Origin: Bacillus_BA songklensis | Lineage (GTDB): Bacteria; Bacillota; Bacilli; Bacillales; Bacillaceae_H | Length of the DNA stretch: 64,000 nucleotides | Assembly: GCF_042649685.1 (NCBI RefSeq) | Contig: NZ_JBHRZT010000072.1 | Span: forward strand, 434,001-498,000 | Reading direction: 5' to 3' | Part shown: positions 24,379 through 33,364 of the stretch, one piece after another | Layout of the letters: each line of letters starts with the position of its first letter | Position numbering within the stretch: position 1 is the stretch's first letter | Notes under the pieces: generated by a model | Told to the model about the DNA's origin: nothing | The model's database searches: none | Seen by the model: only the letters and a program-made list of their open reading frames with translations | Translations under genes and position numbers: made by a program

Positions 24379-26368
24379 CCGCGGTATTTGGAAGCAAAAT
24401 GTCCGAAACGTCGGCTGGATCGGTTTGGTTTATTTTCTTTGTTTAGTCTTCGCACTACCTCTGCAACTTTTAATGATCAGCTCAAATGAGGAGCGAGCAT
24501 ATTATTATAATGCAAAAGGTCTTTTGGATCATCAATTCATGCAGGAGTTTCAGATTCTCTTGATGTTTGTTTTACCTGTATTATTGGCCATTTTCTTGTT
24601 CCGCTATATGCAAGTGAAGCTATCGGCTGATTATATTCACAGTTTGCCGATTCGAAGAGAAACGTTATTCCACCAACAGGTCCTGCTTGGCTCTCTCATA
24701 CTAGTTGTTCCAGTCGTATTAACAGGTATCATTCTTTGGATTTTATACGGCGTTCTTGATTTTAGCGATTACTTTCCGAAAGGCGAAATCGGTCACTGGG
24801 TATGTGTGACTATATTATGGGATTTATTCGTCTTTTTTGCCGGTGTGTTTGTCGCCGTATTCACGGGAATGTCGGTACTGCAAGGGGCACTTACTTACAT
24901 TTTATTATTATTCCCGGCTGGGATTATGGTATTGACATTCATGAATGCAAAATATTTCCTCTTTGGTTTTGCCGTTGATTACTATTTGGATGCAAATAGT
25001 GAGCAAATCATCCCAATTGTTCGGGCAACTGACATGACCCGAAATCCTTTAACAGCAAAGGAAGTGTTCGTGTACATTTTACTCATTATCATTTTTTATG
25101 CATTGTCATTAGTGGTCTATAAAAAACGGCACATTGAAGCGGCAACACAAGCAATCGCCTTTCGGTCTCTTCAACCGGTGTTTAAATATGGAGTCACGTT
25201 TTGTACGATGCTTCTTGGCGGTCTTTATTTCGGAGAAACTCAAAGTGATTTTGGATGGCTTCTCTTTGGACTGATAATCGGTTCGTTAATCGGTTACCTG
25301 ATAGCGGAGATGATTCTCCAAAAAACATGGCGTGTATTTGATAGATGGAAAGGGTATTTCTATTTCGCTCTGGTGATGTTCGTTTTTGGCATGCTGCTCC
25401 AAATGGATGTAACTGGTTATGAAAAGAAAGTGCCTCAATTAGCGGATGTAAAGCGTGTGTATTTTGGAGAGTCCGTTTATCCGCTAACCGATCGATACCA
25501 GAAGCAAAAACAAGAAGATGCAGCGCAAAGGGTTGTATACGCAGACAATGAACAAGAGTTTTTCTTCGAGGATAAAGAAAACATCAAACATATTTTTAAC
25601 CTTCATCAACAGATCATAAAAGAAAAACCAGCGACTACTAACTCGCGCAATACTCGTTCTGTTGTAATCGGTTATGAATTGAACAATGGCCAAAAGATTG
25701 TGCGCCACTACGAAATTCCGTTTGATGCCTATAGACCATTGTATAAGCCGATTGTGGAATCAAATGAGTTCAAGGAAAATCGTTATTCGCTTCTTCGTCC
25801 AGATAGCCCGTCCGATATTGATAAGATTACGGTTCAACCTGATGGTCCGACAGGTAAAAGAGCGGCAATTACAGATCCTCAAAAAATAAAAGAGTTTACA
25901 TCTGTGGTGAAAAAGGAACTAAAAGCAGAAACGTCACAACAAATATTTGACGAAAATGAAGGATGGGGCTATATCGAGTTTTTATACAGCGACAACAAAC
26001 TAATGAACATGGCATGGAAGAAGTCCTACACCCAAGTAGAGCAATGGCTGAAAGAAAACGGGCTTTTAGAAGATGCCCGTGTGATGCCGTCTGATTTAGC
26101 CTATGCGGTTGCCATTAGAAACGAAGAAGGAAAAGAGATTCATCACTTCATTCAGGCGAATGAAGTAGAAGAGAAATTTAAGGACCGTGCAGACGCATTC
26201 AAGATCAAAGATAAACAACAATTAGAACAGTGTTTGCGTGAAGCTAAACGAAAAGAACAGGGTGCATATGTCATTGCTTTCTACTTTATGGGAGATCCTT
26301 ATCCTGATTTTCAAGTTTTTGATGAAAGCAGTGTACCAGCGTTCATTAAACAGCACTTCACTAAATAA
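24353..26368 (+). CDS. ABC transporter permease with large C-terminal extracytoplasmic domain (DUF6449-like)
   Basis: A 671-residue membrane protein. About six to eight hydrophobic segments fill residues 15-350, and a last one near 345-362 leads into a soluble domain of about 300 residues rich in charged residues. ATG at 24353 is preceded by TGGGGGATG inside the upstream gene. The architecture fits permeases of YtrA-regulated transporters in bacilli that carry a C-terminal DUF6449 domain. Substrate unknown; a cell-envelope stress or peptide-antibiotic role is inferred from the operon type. Confidence 0.75.
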   Translation: MQSKTLLFNRGIWKQNVRNVGWIGLVYFLCLVFALPLQLLMISSNEERAYYYNAKGLLDHQFMQEFQILLMFVLPVLLAIFLFRYMQVKLSADYIHSLPIRRETLFHQQVLLGSLILVVPVVLTGIILWILYGVLDFSDYFPKGEIGHWVCVTILWDLFVFFAGVFVAVFTGMSVLQGALTYILLLFPAGIMVLTFMNAKYFLFGFAVDYYLDANSEQIIPIVRATDMTRNPLTAKEVFVYILLIIIFYALSLVVYKKRHIEAATQAIAFRSLQPVFKYGVTFCTMLLGGLYFGETQSDFGWLLFGLIIGSLIGYLIAEMILQKTWRVFDRWKGYFYFALVMFVFGMLLQMDVTGYEKKVPQLADVKRVYFGESVYPLTDRYQKQKQEDAAQRVVYADNEQEFFFEDKENIKHIFNLHQQIIKEKPATTNSRNTRSVVIGYELNNGQKIVRHYEIPFDAYRPLYKPIVESNEFKENRYSLLRPDSPSDIDKITVQPDGPTGKRAAITDPQKIKEFTSVVKKELKAETSQQIFDENEGWGYIEFLYSDNKLMNMAWKKSYTQVEQWLKENGLLEDARVMPSDLAYAVAIRNEEGKEIHHFIQANEVEEKFKDRADAFKIKDKQQLEQCLREAKRKEQGAYVIAFYFMGDPYPDFQVFDESSVPAFIKQHFTK

Positions 26369-26443
26369 TGGCTTGATGCTTCATAATTATGCTGAATAAA
26401 GAACATGTTTCTGCTGATTATTGCTCCTCCCAAAAAAAGGAAT

Positions 26444-26470
26444 GCCCCATTCATTTACGGGGCTTTTTTG
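26444..26470 (+). terminator. Terminator of the GntR-ABC operon
   Basis: GCCCC pairs with GGGGC around ATTCATTTAC and is followed by TTTTTTG. It lies between the permease and the next gene. Confidence 0.65.
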
Positions 26471-26484
26471 ACAGGAGGAATAGT

Positions 26485-26991
26485 ATGGAAAAAAAGAAGT
26501 GGTCCACGGAGAAAGGTCAGCGAGGCTTTGGTACATTGAGGTTAGGAGAGAGGCCAGAACAACTTCCAGCAAATGCTTTTATATCCCTTACGAGAGGGGA
26601 AGGATTGAATTTTATACAGCTTTTTATTAATCAGATGTTAACATTAATGGTCATGAACCAGATGAAGAAAGCTCCTGGACTCGTTTATGCGGAATTGAAT
26701 GGAGAACTAAAGAATGGGAAGGGGAGCGGGCAAACCATGACCGTGTGGGACGGGAAGTCGATGCCGAAATTCCGCAATAAGAGCTCTCATGGTTTTGCCA
26801 TGAAATTCTTTGCCTGGGTTATCCATCGAAGGAATACGAAAACGTACTATCTTACTTATTCCGCAGATGGAAAAATCCCTTCCTCTACAGAGGTGACAGA
26901 TATCATCAGGAAATATGGGAAGTTTTATGATGGGGGTAAGCTGGCAAGGAAAGCAAGTCCTCCAAAGTTTGAAGAAATCATAAATTCTTAA
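26485..26991 (+). CDS. Monooxygenase-like alpha-beta barrel protein (CrtA/DUF3291-like)
   Basis: One hundred and sixty-eight residues from ATG at 26485 after AGGAGGAATAGT. The segment TMTVWDGKSMPKFRNKSSHG near residue 90 matches the 'TxTxWxxxxxMxxFRxxxxH' pattern of spheroidene-monooxygenase-like and ABM-type dimeric alpha-beta barrels. No catalytic residue can be assigned. An internal RxSP-type tail (ARKASPPKFEE) follows. Separated from the ABC operon by a terminator, so probably its own unit. Confidence 0.5.
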   Translation: MEKKKWSTEKGQRGFGTLRLGERPEQLPANAFISLTRGEGLNFIQLFINQMLTLMVMNQMKKAPGLVYAELNGELKNGKGSGQTMTVWDGKSMPKFRNKSSHGFAMKFFAWVIHRRNTKTYYLTYSADGKIPSSTEVTDIIRKYGKFYDGGKLARKASPPKFEEIINS

Positions 26992-26993
26992 CA

Positions 26994-27031
26994 AGAAGAA
27001 AGGCGGTGCGTATGCATCGTCTTTTTTCTTG
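26994..27031 (+). terminator. Imperfect hairpin terminator
   Basis: AAGAAGAAAGGCGGTGCG with CATCGTCTTTTTTCTT around TATG. Confidence 0.5.
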
Positions 27032-27134
27032 ACACCGAAACCCTTGGTATAACTAAAAGAACAGAAAATTAGCGTTTAAATAACAAATGCTTTATAATCA
27101 TATAGGAATAATACAAATAAAGGTTGGATCAAAG

Positions 27135-28058
27135 ATGAAACTTTATAACTCTATTCTTGATTTAGTAGGAAAAACTCCTATTGTCAAATTGAACAATATT
27201 CCCGATCCGAACGGAGCGGATGTATATATTAAACTTGAATCGTTTAATCCAGGCGGAAGCGTGAAAGATCGCGCAGCCATGACCATGATTGAACGTGCAG
27301 AAGCGGAAGGGAAAATTGAGCCCGGTAAAAGTACGATTATTGAGCCGACATCAGGCAATACGGGGATCGGCATTGCGATGGTATGTGCCGCGAAAGGATA
27401 TCGCTGCATTATTACAATGCCCGACAATGCAACCGTGGAGCGTGTGAAAATTTTAAAGGCCTACGGGGCACAAGTATATTTAACCCCTGCTAGCTTGCGC
27501 ATGCAAGGAGCAATCGATGAGGCAAACCGACTTGCAGCTGACATCCCGGATAGCTTTATCCCTATGCAGTTCGAAAATCCAGCCAATCCGGATGCACATC
27601 GCGGGACAACGGCAGTGGAGATTGTGGAAGCATTTGATGGACAGCTTGATGCATTTGTGTTAACGGCCGGTACAGGGGGCACCGTGACAGGTACGGGTGA
27701 AGAGCTTAAAAAACAAATACCGAATTTAAAAATTTACGTAGTAGAGCCATACGGATCACCGGTTTTATCAGGCGGCGAGCCAGGGCCTCATAAAATTCCA
27801 GGAACAGGACCCGGTTTTATCCCGACCATCTTAAACCGTGACATTTATGATGAGGTTTTACTGATCAAAGACGAAGACGCCCAAACGATGGCGCGGCGCT
27901 TGGCAGCAGAAGAGGGTATTTTTGTTGGAGCATCAGGAGCAGCCGCTGCCCATTTTGCGGTTGAAATCGCCAAAAAGCTTCCGGCAGGTGCCCGAGTGCT
28001 GTCCATGGCTCCTGATACAGGGGAGCGCTATTTGTCGTCTGATTTGTTCCCAGGATAA
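27135..28058 (+). CDS. cysK: Cysteine synthase (O-acetylserine sulfhydrylase)
   Basis: A PLP enzyme that makes cysteine from O-acetylserine and sulfide. ATG at 27135 (MKLYNSILDLVGKTPIVKLN) after AAAGGTTGG; the upstream ATG at 27087 lacks a site. The PLP lysine is in NPGGSVKDRAA (about residue 44), the substrate loop is EPTSGNTGIGIA (about 70), and the PLP phosphate loop is TAGTGGTVTGTG (about 177). Length 307 is normal. Closer to the YtkP-type paralogue than to the main CysK is possible. With cysJI and the thiosulfate permease downstream it forms part of a sulfur-assimilation group. Confidence 0.9.
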   Translation: MKLYNSILDLVGKTPIVKLNNIPDPNGADVYIKLESFNPGGSVKDRAAMTMIERAEAEGKIEPGKSTIIEPTSGNTGIGIAMVCAAKGYRCIITMPDNATVERVKILKAYGAQVYLTPASLRMQGAIDEANRLAADIPDSFIPMQFENPANPDAHRGTTAVEIVEAFDGQLDAFVLTAGTGGTVTGTGEELKKQIPNLKIYVVEPYGSPVLSGGEPGPHKIPGTGPGFIPTILNRDIYDEVLLIKDEDAQTMARRLAAEEGIFVGASGAAAAHFAVEIAKKLPAGARVLSMAPDTGERYLSSDLFPG

Positions 28059-28063
28059 GAGAA

Positions 28064-28210
28064 AGTGACTCCAAAATATAAAGAACATGCTTTAGAGTCA
28101 GTCTCCCGAAAATGAACCGTTATGATAGATCCAGCGAAAATCAGGATTTTCTTAACGGTTCATTTCAGCTTGCAAACATGATTTTTTATAAGGGGCTGAA
28201 CTCCTTACTT
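28064..28210 (+). repeat. Two-hairpin intergenic element, copy A
   Basis: First hairpin: GTGACTCCAAAATATAAAG with CTTTAGAGTCAGTC (imperfect, GACTC/GAGTC core). Second: GAAAATGAACCGTTA with TTAACGGTTCATTTC. Then a tail TTATAAGGGGCTGAACTCC. The same order recurs at 33160 (reverse), 40506 and 50748. This fills the 308-base gap between cysK and the permease; nothing else is seen there except the permease's promoter region. Confidence 0.6.
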
Positions 28211-28367
28211 GAACGCACGGGTTCTAGGAATGATCAAAAGTACAAGGACATGCAAATATAGACTATGTGACAGTCTGAAATGGGACTTTTTTCTTTTTTG
28301 AGCTAAACCCTAGAAAACTTATAAGATTTATTGTATATTATATGATTGTGAAAAGGAGGAATACAAA

Positions 28368-29594
28368 TTGGCAACATTAGCAAAAAGTGAAACGGCGATT
28401 CCGACAAGAAAAGCGACAGGAACTCCTAAAAACGCCAATTACTGGCTAACGGTTCTTTCACTTTTCATTTTGGTCGGCGGTGCCGTATTTCTATATGGAA
28501 AAGTCTCTCTTAACCAATCTCTTTTATATATGTTGGGAGGCGTCGGCGGCTTTGTCTTATATCAAGCACGCTTTGGTTTTACATCCGCATGGCGCAAGTT
28601 TATTTTATATCGTCACGGAGAGGGAATTCGTGCCCAAATGATCATGATGCTTGTGGCGAATGCTTTATTCTTACCGTTGCTTCTTAAAGGAGACATGTTC
28701 GGTCATCCTATTTCCGGATATGTGTCTCCGGTAGGAATGTCTGTATTGATCGGGGCGTTCATTTTTGGAATCGGTATGCAGATGGGCGATGGATGTGCAT
28801 CCGGTACGTTGTATCACATCGGCGGAGGCGATGCGAATGGAGTGGTCACATTAATCGGTTTTATCGCGGGCTCTGTCATCGCGACTACCCATTTCGACTG
28901 GTGGATGAATACACCTCAGTTTCAGCCGATTTCTCTTATTCAACATTTCGGCACAGTGACCGGTTTTCTGGTTCAATTGATCATGTTGGCTGCCGTGTAT
29001 TATGCAACCATTGTGATTGAGAAACGCCGAAACGGAAAACTCATGACTGAAAAGCGGGAATACACAAATGGCTGGAAGGCCCTTTTTAAAGGCCCGTGGC
29101 CGCTTATTTTAGGCGGTGTTGCTCTGGCTGTCGTAAACGCGCTTGTATTAATGATTCAAGGAAAACCTTGGGGTGTTACATCTGCGTTCGCTCTTTGGGG
29201 AGCCAAGTTTGTTCAATTATTTGGCGGTCAGCCTGAAACGTGGGCATATTGGCAAGATCCGCCAAAAGCTGCTTCCCTGGAAAGTCCGCTGTATTTAGAT
29301 ATTACCACCGTCATGGATATTAGTTTAATGGTCGGAGCCCTTTTGGCAGCTGCACTTGCCGGTCGTTTCAGCAAGCCGGTTCGCTGGAAGCTTCCGACTC
29401 GCATGACTCTTGGTTCGCTATTTGGCGGTCTTTTAATGGGGTATGGTGCCCGTATTTCATTTGGTTGTAACATCGGTTCCTACTTCGATGGCATTGCTTC
29501 TTTCAGCATGCACGGTTGGCTTTGGTTTGTCGCTGCGTTTATCGGAAGCATCATCGGTGTTAAGCTTCGTCCTTATTGTGCATATAAAAGCTAA
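28368..29594 (+). CDS. tsuA: YeeE/YedE (TsuA) family thiosulfate/sulfur-compound permease
   Basis: A 408-residue membrane protein with about ten hydrophobic segments. The start is TTG at 28368 after AAAAGGAGGAA. Conserved cysteine motifs of the family are visible: GMQMGDGCASGTLYHIGGG (about residue 138) and GYGARISFGCNIGSYFDGI (about 370). In characterised TsuA these Cys residues pass thiosulfate through the membrane by transient hydrogen bonds. A sulfur-transport role agrees with the adjacent cysK and the cysJI operon in the window. Monocistronic, closed by a strong terminator. Confidence 0.85.
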   Translation: MATLAKSETAIPTRKATGTPKNANYWLTVLSLFILVGGAVFLYGKVSLNQSLLYMLGGVGGFVLYQARFGFTSAWRKFILYRHGEGIRAQMIMMLVANALFLPLLLKGDMFGHPISGYVSPVGMSVLIGAFIFGIGMQMGDGCASGTLYHIGGGDANGVVTLIGFIAGSVIATTHFDWWMNTPQFQPISLIQHFGTVTGFLVQLIMLAAVYYATIVIEKRRNGKLMTEKREYTNGWKALFKGPWPLILGGVALAVVNALVLMIQGKPWGVTSAFALWGAKFVQLFGGQPETWAYWQDPPKAASLESPLYLDITTVMDISLMVGALLAAALAGRFSKPVRWKLPTRMTLGSLFGGLLMGYGARISFGCNIGSYFDGIASFSMHGWLWFVAAFIGSIIGVKLRPYCAYKS

Positions 29595-29596
29595 TA

Positions 29597-29637
29597 AAAA
29601 GCCGAATTCCCATTTATATCGGGAATTCGGCTTTTTT
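29597..29637 (+). terminator. Terminator of the thiosulfate permease gene
   Basis: AAAAGCCGAATTCCC pairs with GGGAATTCGGCTTTT around ATTTATATC, followed by TTT. Confidence 0.9.
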
Positions 29638-29793
29638 TATGAACAGAAGTTATTCTGCAGGAGAGAAAATAAATTTCTCATCGCTGTTTTTTATAATCTG
29701 TTCATTAATTTTACTATGTGCTAAACAAGAAAAGCTGCTTGCCATTCTTACCTTCTATCTTTATTCTCATCGAATAGTAGTATCTTCATTTTT

Positions 29794-30030
29794 TCACTCC
29801 CTTTCAATAGTTACGGGGGTAGATTCAAACGTTGCCGGAGAGTCAACGGTATCCCTGTCATCCACAATGCTCCGATTAGCCACAAACTCACTCTGATCAC
29901 CAAAATTTTGACCATATCCTTGATTTTTTTTATCAGAATTGTGCCATTCGGCTAATAGGTTTTGTCCGATATTAACGGCGGAAGCATTTTCAAAGGAATT
30001 TATTTTCAGTAAAAAAATATTAATGTTCAC
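29794..30030 (-). CDS. Small conserved Bacillus protein, spore-associated type
   Basis: Seventy-eight residues from a GTG at 30030 (weak ribosome site). The sequence FLLKINSFENASAVNIGQNL and then WHNSDKKNQGYGQNFGDQSE matches a family of short proteins found only in spore formers ('ASAVNIGxNxxxxWxxxxKxNxGxGxxxGD'), related to small spore germination/coat proteins. The precise role is unknown. The surrounding gap 29640-30180 holds nothing else recognisable. Confidence 0.6.
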   Translation of the reverse strand: MNINIFLLKINSFENASAVNIGQNLLAEWHNSDKKNQGYGQNFGDQSEFVANRSIVDDRDTVDSPATFESTPVTIERE

Positions 30031-30137
30031 ATAGGGAACGGGAGCGGGAAAAATTAAAACGAATCTTTGGAGGATTGTCTTAAAAAAATAAAGGCAGCCT
30101 TTTTACATGGAAAAGACTTACATAATGAGAACAAAAG

Positions 30138-30172
30138 AAAAGGGTAAGCATTTTACGGCTACCCTTTTTGGA
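30138..30172. terminator. Bidirectional hairpin between the spore protein and MocR genes
   Basis: AAAAGGGTAAGC pairs with GCTACCCTTTTT around ATTTTACG. It most likely ends the minus-strand MocR transcript. Confidence 0.65.
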
Positions 30173-30188
30173 TTTAATTGAATAACTC

Positions 30189-31625
30189 TTAATCTCCAAA
30201 GTCGAAAATCACTTCGCAAAGCTTTTGCAGGCCAATCGTTAAATCTCGATCACTTAACAGGGAGTAACTAATACGAATATGGTGATGTTTCGGCTCATGG
30301 ACAAAACAAGATGAACCCGGCAAAAATGAAATGGACGCTTCATTTGCTTTTTCGAGCAGTCTAAGCGGATGAACAGAATCAGGAAGGGAAATCCATAGAT
30401 TAAGACTGCCTTTTGGAACTCGAAGTTCGACCATGCCGGTTAAAGAAGACATAATGTCCACAGCTGTGTCACGGCGAATTTGCAATGCGATCCGGAGTTT
30501 CTCCAAATGGTTTTTCATCCTTTCCGTACGTAAAAAGGGAAGAATGGCCTTCTGGGTAAGAAGGGGGCTTCCAATATCCATCGAAGCTTTCACCCCATAC
30601 AGCCAATCGAAAACAGGTCCTTCAGCGAGCAAGGCAGCAACGCGAACGCCGGGTGCCATCGTTTTACTGAATCCTTTTAAATAAATCACATATCCATTTC
30701 GGTCAAAATATTTAATCGGATGAGGAGGGAACACGTGATCAAAATAAATCTCTCCAAACGAGTCATCTTCTATAATGAAAAAACCATAAAGTTCAGCTAG
30801 TTCAACGAGTTCCTGCCGTCTTTGTTCGCTCATCAAAGTACCGGTAGGATTATGAAAGGAAGGATTCACATATATCAATTTGGGTTTCTTTTTTTGACAA
30901 ACCTCTTCCAATGCATCAGATCGAATTCCCTGTTCATCGAGCTCAATTGAAATCAGGTTTATTCCTTTATTGACAAACACATCGATTGCCGCCCCGTAGC
31001 AAGGGCTTTCCACGACAACTGTATCCCCGGGTTTTAATAAGGTTTGAGCGACCAGATCGATTCCTTGCTGGACACCGCTTGTGATCAAAAGATTAGAAGG
31101 ATGGGTATTCAATCCTTGATGATCTCTTAAGTATTTTGCCATTTCCAATCGAAGTTCTTCGTCACCTTGAACGGATCCATATGTGGCCAATATCATTTTG
31201 TTTTTATCCAATATTTTTTGCATTTCATCTGCCAAGAACTGAGTGGGTAGAAGACGCGGATAAACAACCGCCTGTGAAAAATCATAATATTGCTTTTTTC
31301 GATTGATTAAATATTGGGACCTCACGACATTGGTTGATAAAGATCGCTGCCACTCGTAAGGCCGTTCTATTTGGACTGATATCGATTTTTTGCCCCTTAC
31401 ATAGACTCCTTTGCCAGGCTGTATGAATACATATCCTTTTGTTTCCAGCCATTTATACGCTTTGCGTGCAGTCAATACACTTACATTTAAATCATCAGCC
31501 AATGCTCGCAGGGAAGGGAGTTGTTCACCGTCTTTTAGCATTCCGTTTTGAATTTGTTGGACAATGTAAGTAAAAATTTGCTGATAGAGCGGTGTACTAG
31601 ATTGCCGATGTAACAAAAACTTCAT
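30189..31625 (-). CDS. MocR-family regulator (GntR helix-turn-helix fused to aminotransferase-like domain)
   Basis: Residues about 8-75 form a GntR winged helix (LADDLNVSVLTARKAYKWLE). The remaining 390 residues are a fold-type I aminotransferase domain with the PLP lysine in YLKGFSKTMAPGVRVA (about residue 300) and the phosphate-binding YVNPSFHNPTG segment. Such proteins (PdxR, GabR, TauR) sense PLP-linked metabolites and regulate a divergent gene; here that gene is a DMT exporter at 31775. Two direct repeats in the shared promoter region are the probable binding site. ATG at 31625 after GGGTGAG; a codon earlier is possible. Confidence 0.88.
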   Translation of the reverse strand: MKFLLHRQSSTPLYQQIFTYIVQQIQNGMLKDGEQLPSLRALADDLNVSVLTARKAYKWLETKGYVFIQPGKGVYVRGKKSISVQIERPYEWQRSLSTNVVRSQYLINRKKQYYDFSQAVVYPRLLPTQFLADEMQKILDKNKMILATYGSVQGDEELRLEMAKYLRDHQGLNTHPSNLLITSGVQQGIDLVAQTLLKPGDTVVVESPCYGAAIDVFVNKGINLISIELDEQGIRSDALEEVCQKKKPKLIYVNPSFHNPTGTLMSEQRRQELVELAELYGFFIIEDDSFGEIYFDHVFPPHPIKYFDRNGYVIYLKGFSKTMAPGVRVAALLAEGPVFDWLYGVKASMDIGSPLLTQKAILPFLRTERMKNHLEKLRIALQIRRDTAVDIMSSLTGMVELRVPKGSLNLWISLPDSVHPLRLLEKANEASISFLPGSSCFVHEPKHHHIRISYSLLSDRDLTIGLQKLCEVIFDFGD

Positions 31626-31698
31626 CATCTCACCCGAATTTCTTTTTTAGTTTAAGTTAAACGGAAAACGGGTTTATAATCAACTAAATTCTTATGGA

Positions 31699-31727
31699 AC
31701 TGTTATATGGTGTGATGTACTGTTATA
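31699..31727 (+). promoter_or_regulatory. Direct-repeat operator for the MocR regulator
   Basis: ACTGTTATA occurs at 31699-31707 and again at 31719-31727, exactly 20 bases (two helical turns) apart, in the divergent promoter region. Same-face direct repeats are typical for head-to-tail MocR dimers. Confidence 0.6.
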
Positions 31728-31774
31728 CATCGTTTCCTCTATACTCATCTCATCAGCTATAAGGGGGAAATGAA

Positions 31775-32692
31775 ATGGTCATTGTCAACTATGTTCTCAT
31801 CTGTATAATTTTTGGCACCACATTTTTAACCATCAAAATGGGGATCGATGCAGGAACGCCGCCTCTTTTTTCAGCAGGTGTCCGGTTCTTTTCAGCGGGA
31901 ATTATTGTTATGGCTTACTTTGCCTTGAAACGTGAGCGCATTGTATCTTACCTTTTATCCAAGAGAATCATGTATGCCGGCTTTTGTCTTACATTCATGA
32001 CTTTCTCAACTTTATATTGGGCAGAGCAGCATATCACCTCCGGATTGGCAGCCGTTCTTTCTGCTACCGGCCCAATGATGATTTTATTGCTTCAAGTAAA
32101 GAGAAGCAAAACAAAAATTAAAGGAGAACAATTTATCGCTCTTATGATGGCTCTTGTAGGAGTGAGTTGTATTTCATTGCCGGGCTTTCACCAGGAGCTT
32201 TCTTATTTATGGGGAATTGCTTGTCTTGTTATATTGGGGGGAGAGCTGTTTTATGGAATGGGTTCCATCCTTTCAAAGGAGATTTTATCAGATCTGCCGG
32301 ATGTGTCACCATTTTTAATAAATGGAATTCAAATGTTTTACGGCGGGTTCATGCTGCTTATTTTTTCCATATTTATGGAGAGGCCAAATCCCGCTGTCTT
32401 GGCTTCATGGGATGTGCAGTGGCCGATTCTCTATTTGATTTTTATCGGGTCCATCGGAGGGCACGGATTATATTATTGGCTCATCTCCAAAACCAATCCG
32501 GTATTTCCATCTACATGGCTTTATGTGTCACCGCTAATTGCTGTAATTGCAGGCTATTTATTTTTAGACGAACCCATCAATCCAGTGATAGGAATCGGGG
32601 CTTTTTTCATTTTGACAGGGGTATTTTTAGCAAATCGCTCAACCCTTCAAACGTATTGGAAACAAGGAAAGCTCCTAAAAAAAGCGATGTAA
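31775..32692 (+). CDS. EamA-family (DMT) membrane transporter
   Basis: A 305-residue protein with ten hydrophobic segments and two EamA repeats, each with the family's Gly-rich end (first near IFGTTFLTIKMGIDAGTPPL, second near GSIGGHGLYYWLISKT). These proteins export amino acids or small metabolites. The ribosome site is AAGGGGGAAATGAA. Divergent from the MocR regulator, which probably controls it in response to a PLP-derived signal. The substrate is unknown. The 3' end runs into the tandem repeat at 32695. Confidence 0.85.
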   Translation: MVIVNYVLICIIFGTTFLTIKMGIDAGTPPLFSAGVRFFSAGIIVMAYFALKRERIVSYLLSKRIMYAGFCLTFMTFSTLYWAEQHITSGLAAVLSATGPMMILLLQVKRSKTKIKGEQFIALMMALVGVSCISLPGFHQELSYLWGIACLVILGGELFYGMGSILSKEILSDLPDVSPFLINGIQMFYGGFMLLIFSIFMERPNPAVLASWDVQWPILYLIFIGSIGGHGLYYWLISKTNPVFPSTWLYVSPLIAVIAGYLFLDEPINPVIGIGAFFILTGVFLANRSTLQTYWKQGKLLKKAM

Positions 32693-32694
32693 TG

Positions 32695-32910
32695 AAGAAA
32701 AGCGGAGGCGACTGTACAATCTTGAGAGGCGTTGGGCGTCTGACCAGGAAACCGTTCTTTGGTTTCATGGTCAGAAGTGAAACGACCGAAAGATTAGGAG
32801 CCGGAGCTAGACAACAAGAAAAGCGGAGGCGACTGTACACTCTTGAGAGGCGTTGGAGCGTCTGACCATGAAACCGTTCTTTGGTTTCATGGTCGGAAGT
32901 GAAACAATAC
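32695..32910 (+). repeat. Tandem 121-base direct repeat (two units)
   Basis: Units start at 32695 and 32816, each beginning AAGAAAAGCGGAGGCGACTG and containing CTTGAGAGGCGTTGG and a hairpin, GACCATGAAACC with GGTTTCATGGTC (32864-32894 in unit 2; one mismatch in unit 1). About 90 of the 121 bases are shared with few differences. 'AGAAAAGCGGAGGCG' repeats after genes are a familiar Bacillaceae family. Confidence 0.8.
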
Positions 32911-32926
32911 GAATAAGAATCAACAG

Positions 32927-33114
32927 ACACCCGAGTTCCAAGAACGAAAGAGAATTCGATATGAAATTGAGGCAAAGAATGGGGAGATGAAACAGGCTCA
33001 AGGGCTAGACAGGGCTAAATATGTGGGGCTGGCTATTCGGTATGGCCATCCAATCGCTTCTAACCGCCATCGTGACGAACACAAAGAGAATGGTAAAATT
33101 AAATCGAGCAAGCC
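32927..33114 (+). pseudogene. C-terminal remnant of an IS1182-type transposase
   Basis: Reads EFQERKRIRYEIEAKNGEMK, then QAQGLDRAKYVGLA, the well-conserved end of IS1182 (IS4-like) transposases ('RxxIExKNxEMKxxHGLxRxxYxGL'). After GLA the frame diverges. No terminal repeats or upstream catalytic domain are present. A hairpin (AAGCCCCTGCC with GGCAGGGGCTT, 33108-33137) follows. Confidence 0.7.
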
Positions 33115-33159
33115 CCTGCCTCATGTGGCAGGGGCTTGTACATTTTTAGATAAGGTCAA

Positions 33160-33330
33160 CATTATAAAAGAGGCTGACCCATAAGTTCAAAAAAATGATG
33201 GGTTTTATGTTTTATGCAAAATGGACCGTCAATCAAAACCCTTGGTATTAATGGATTTATATAACGGTCCATTTTGCGTGGGGTGACTCAAAAGGGGCGA
33301 TTTTTCTCCTTTTGAGTCACCCCCTTTTTC
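33160..33330 (-). repeat. Two-hairpin intergenic element, copy B (reverse orientation)
   Basis: On the complement: GGGGTGACTCAAAAGG with CCTTTTGAGTCACCCC, then GCAAAATGGACCGT with ACGGTCCATTTTGC, then a tail ending ACTTATGGGTCAGCCTCTTT. The first hairpin also serves as a terminator between the IS remnant and patA. Confidence 0.65.
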
Positions 33331-33364
33331 AGTACCCTCCTAATGGGGGGAGCTGTCTTTTTCC

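Noticed and set aside
27032..28367. SAM (S-box) riboswitch before cysK or the thiosulfate permease
   Set aside because: No S-box conserved core was visible; the gap holds the two-hairpin element and ordinary promoter sequence.
32167..32865. Open frame of 232 codons on the plus strand
   Set aside because: It is the EamA transporter read in another frame and then the tandem repeat; the correct frame has ten membrane segments.
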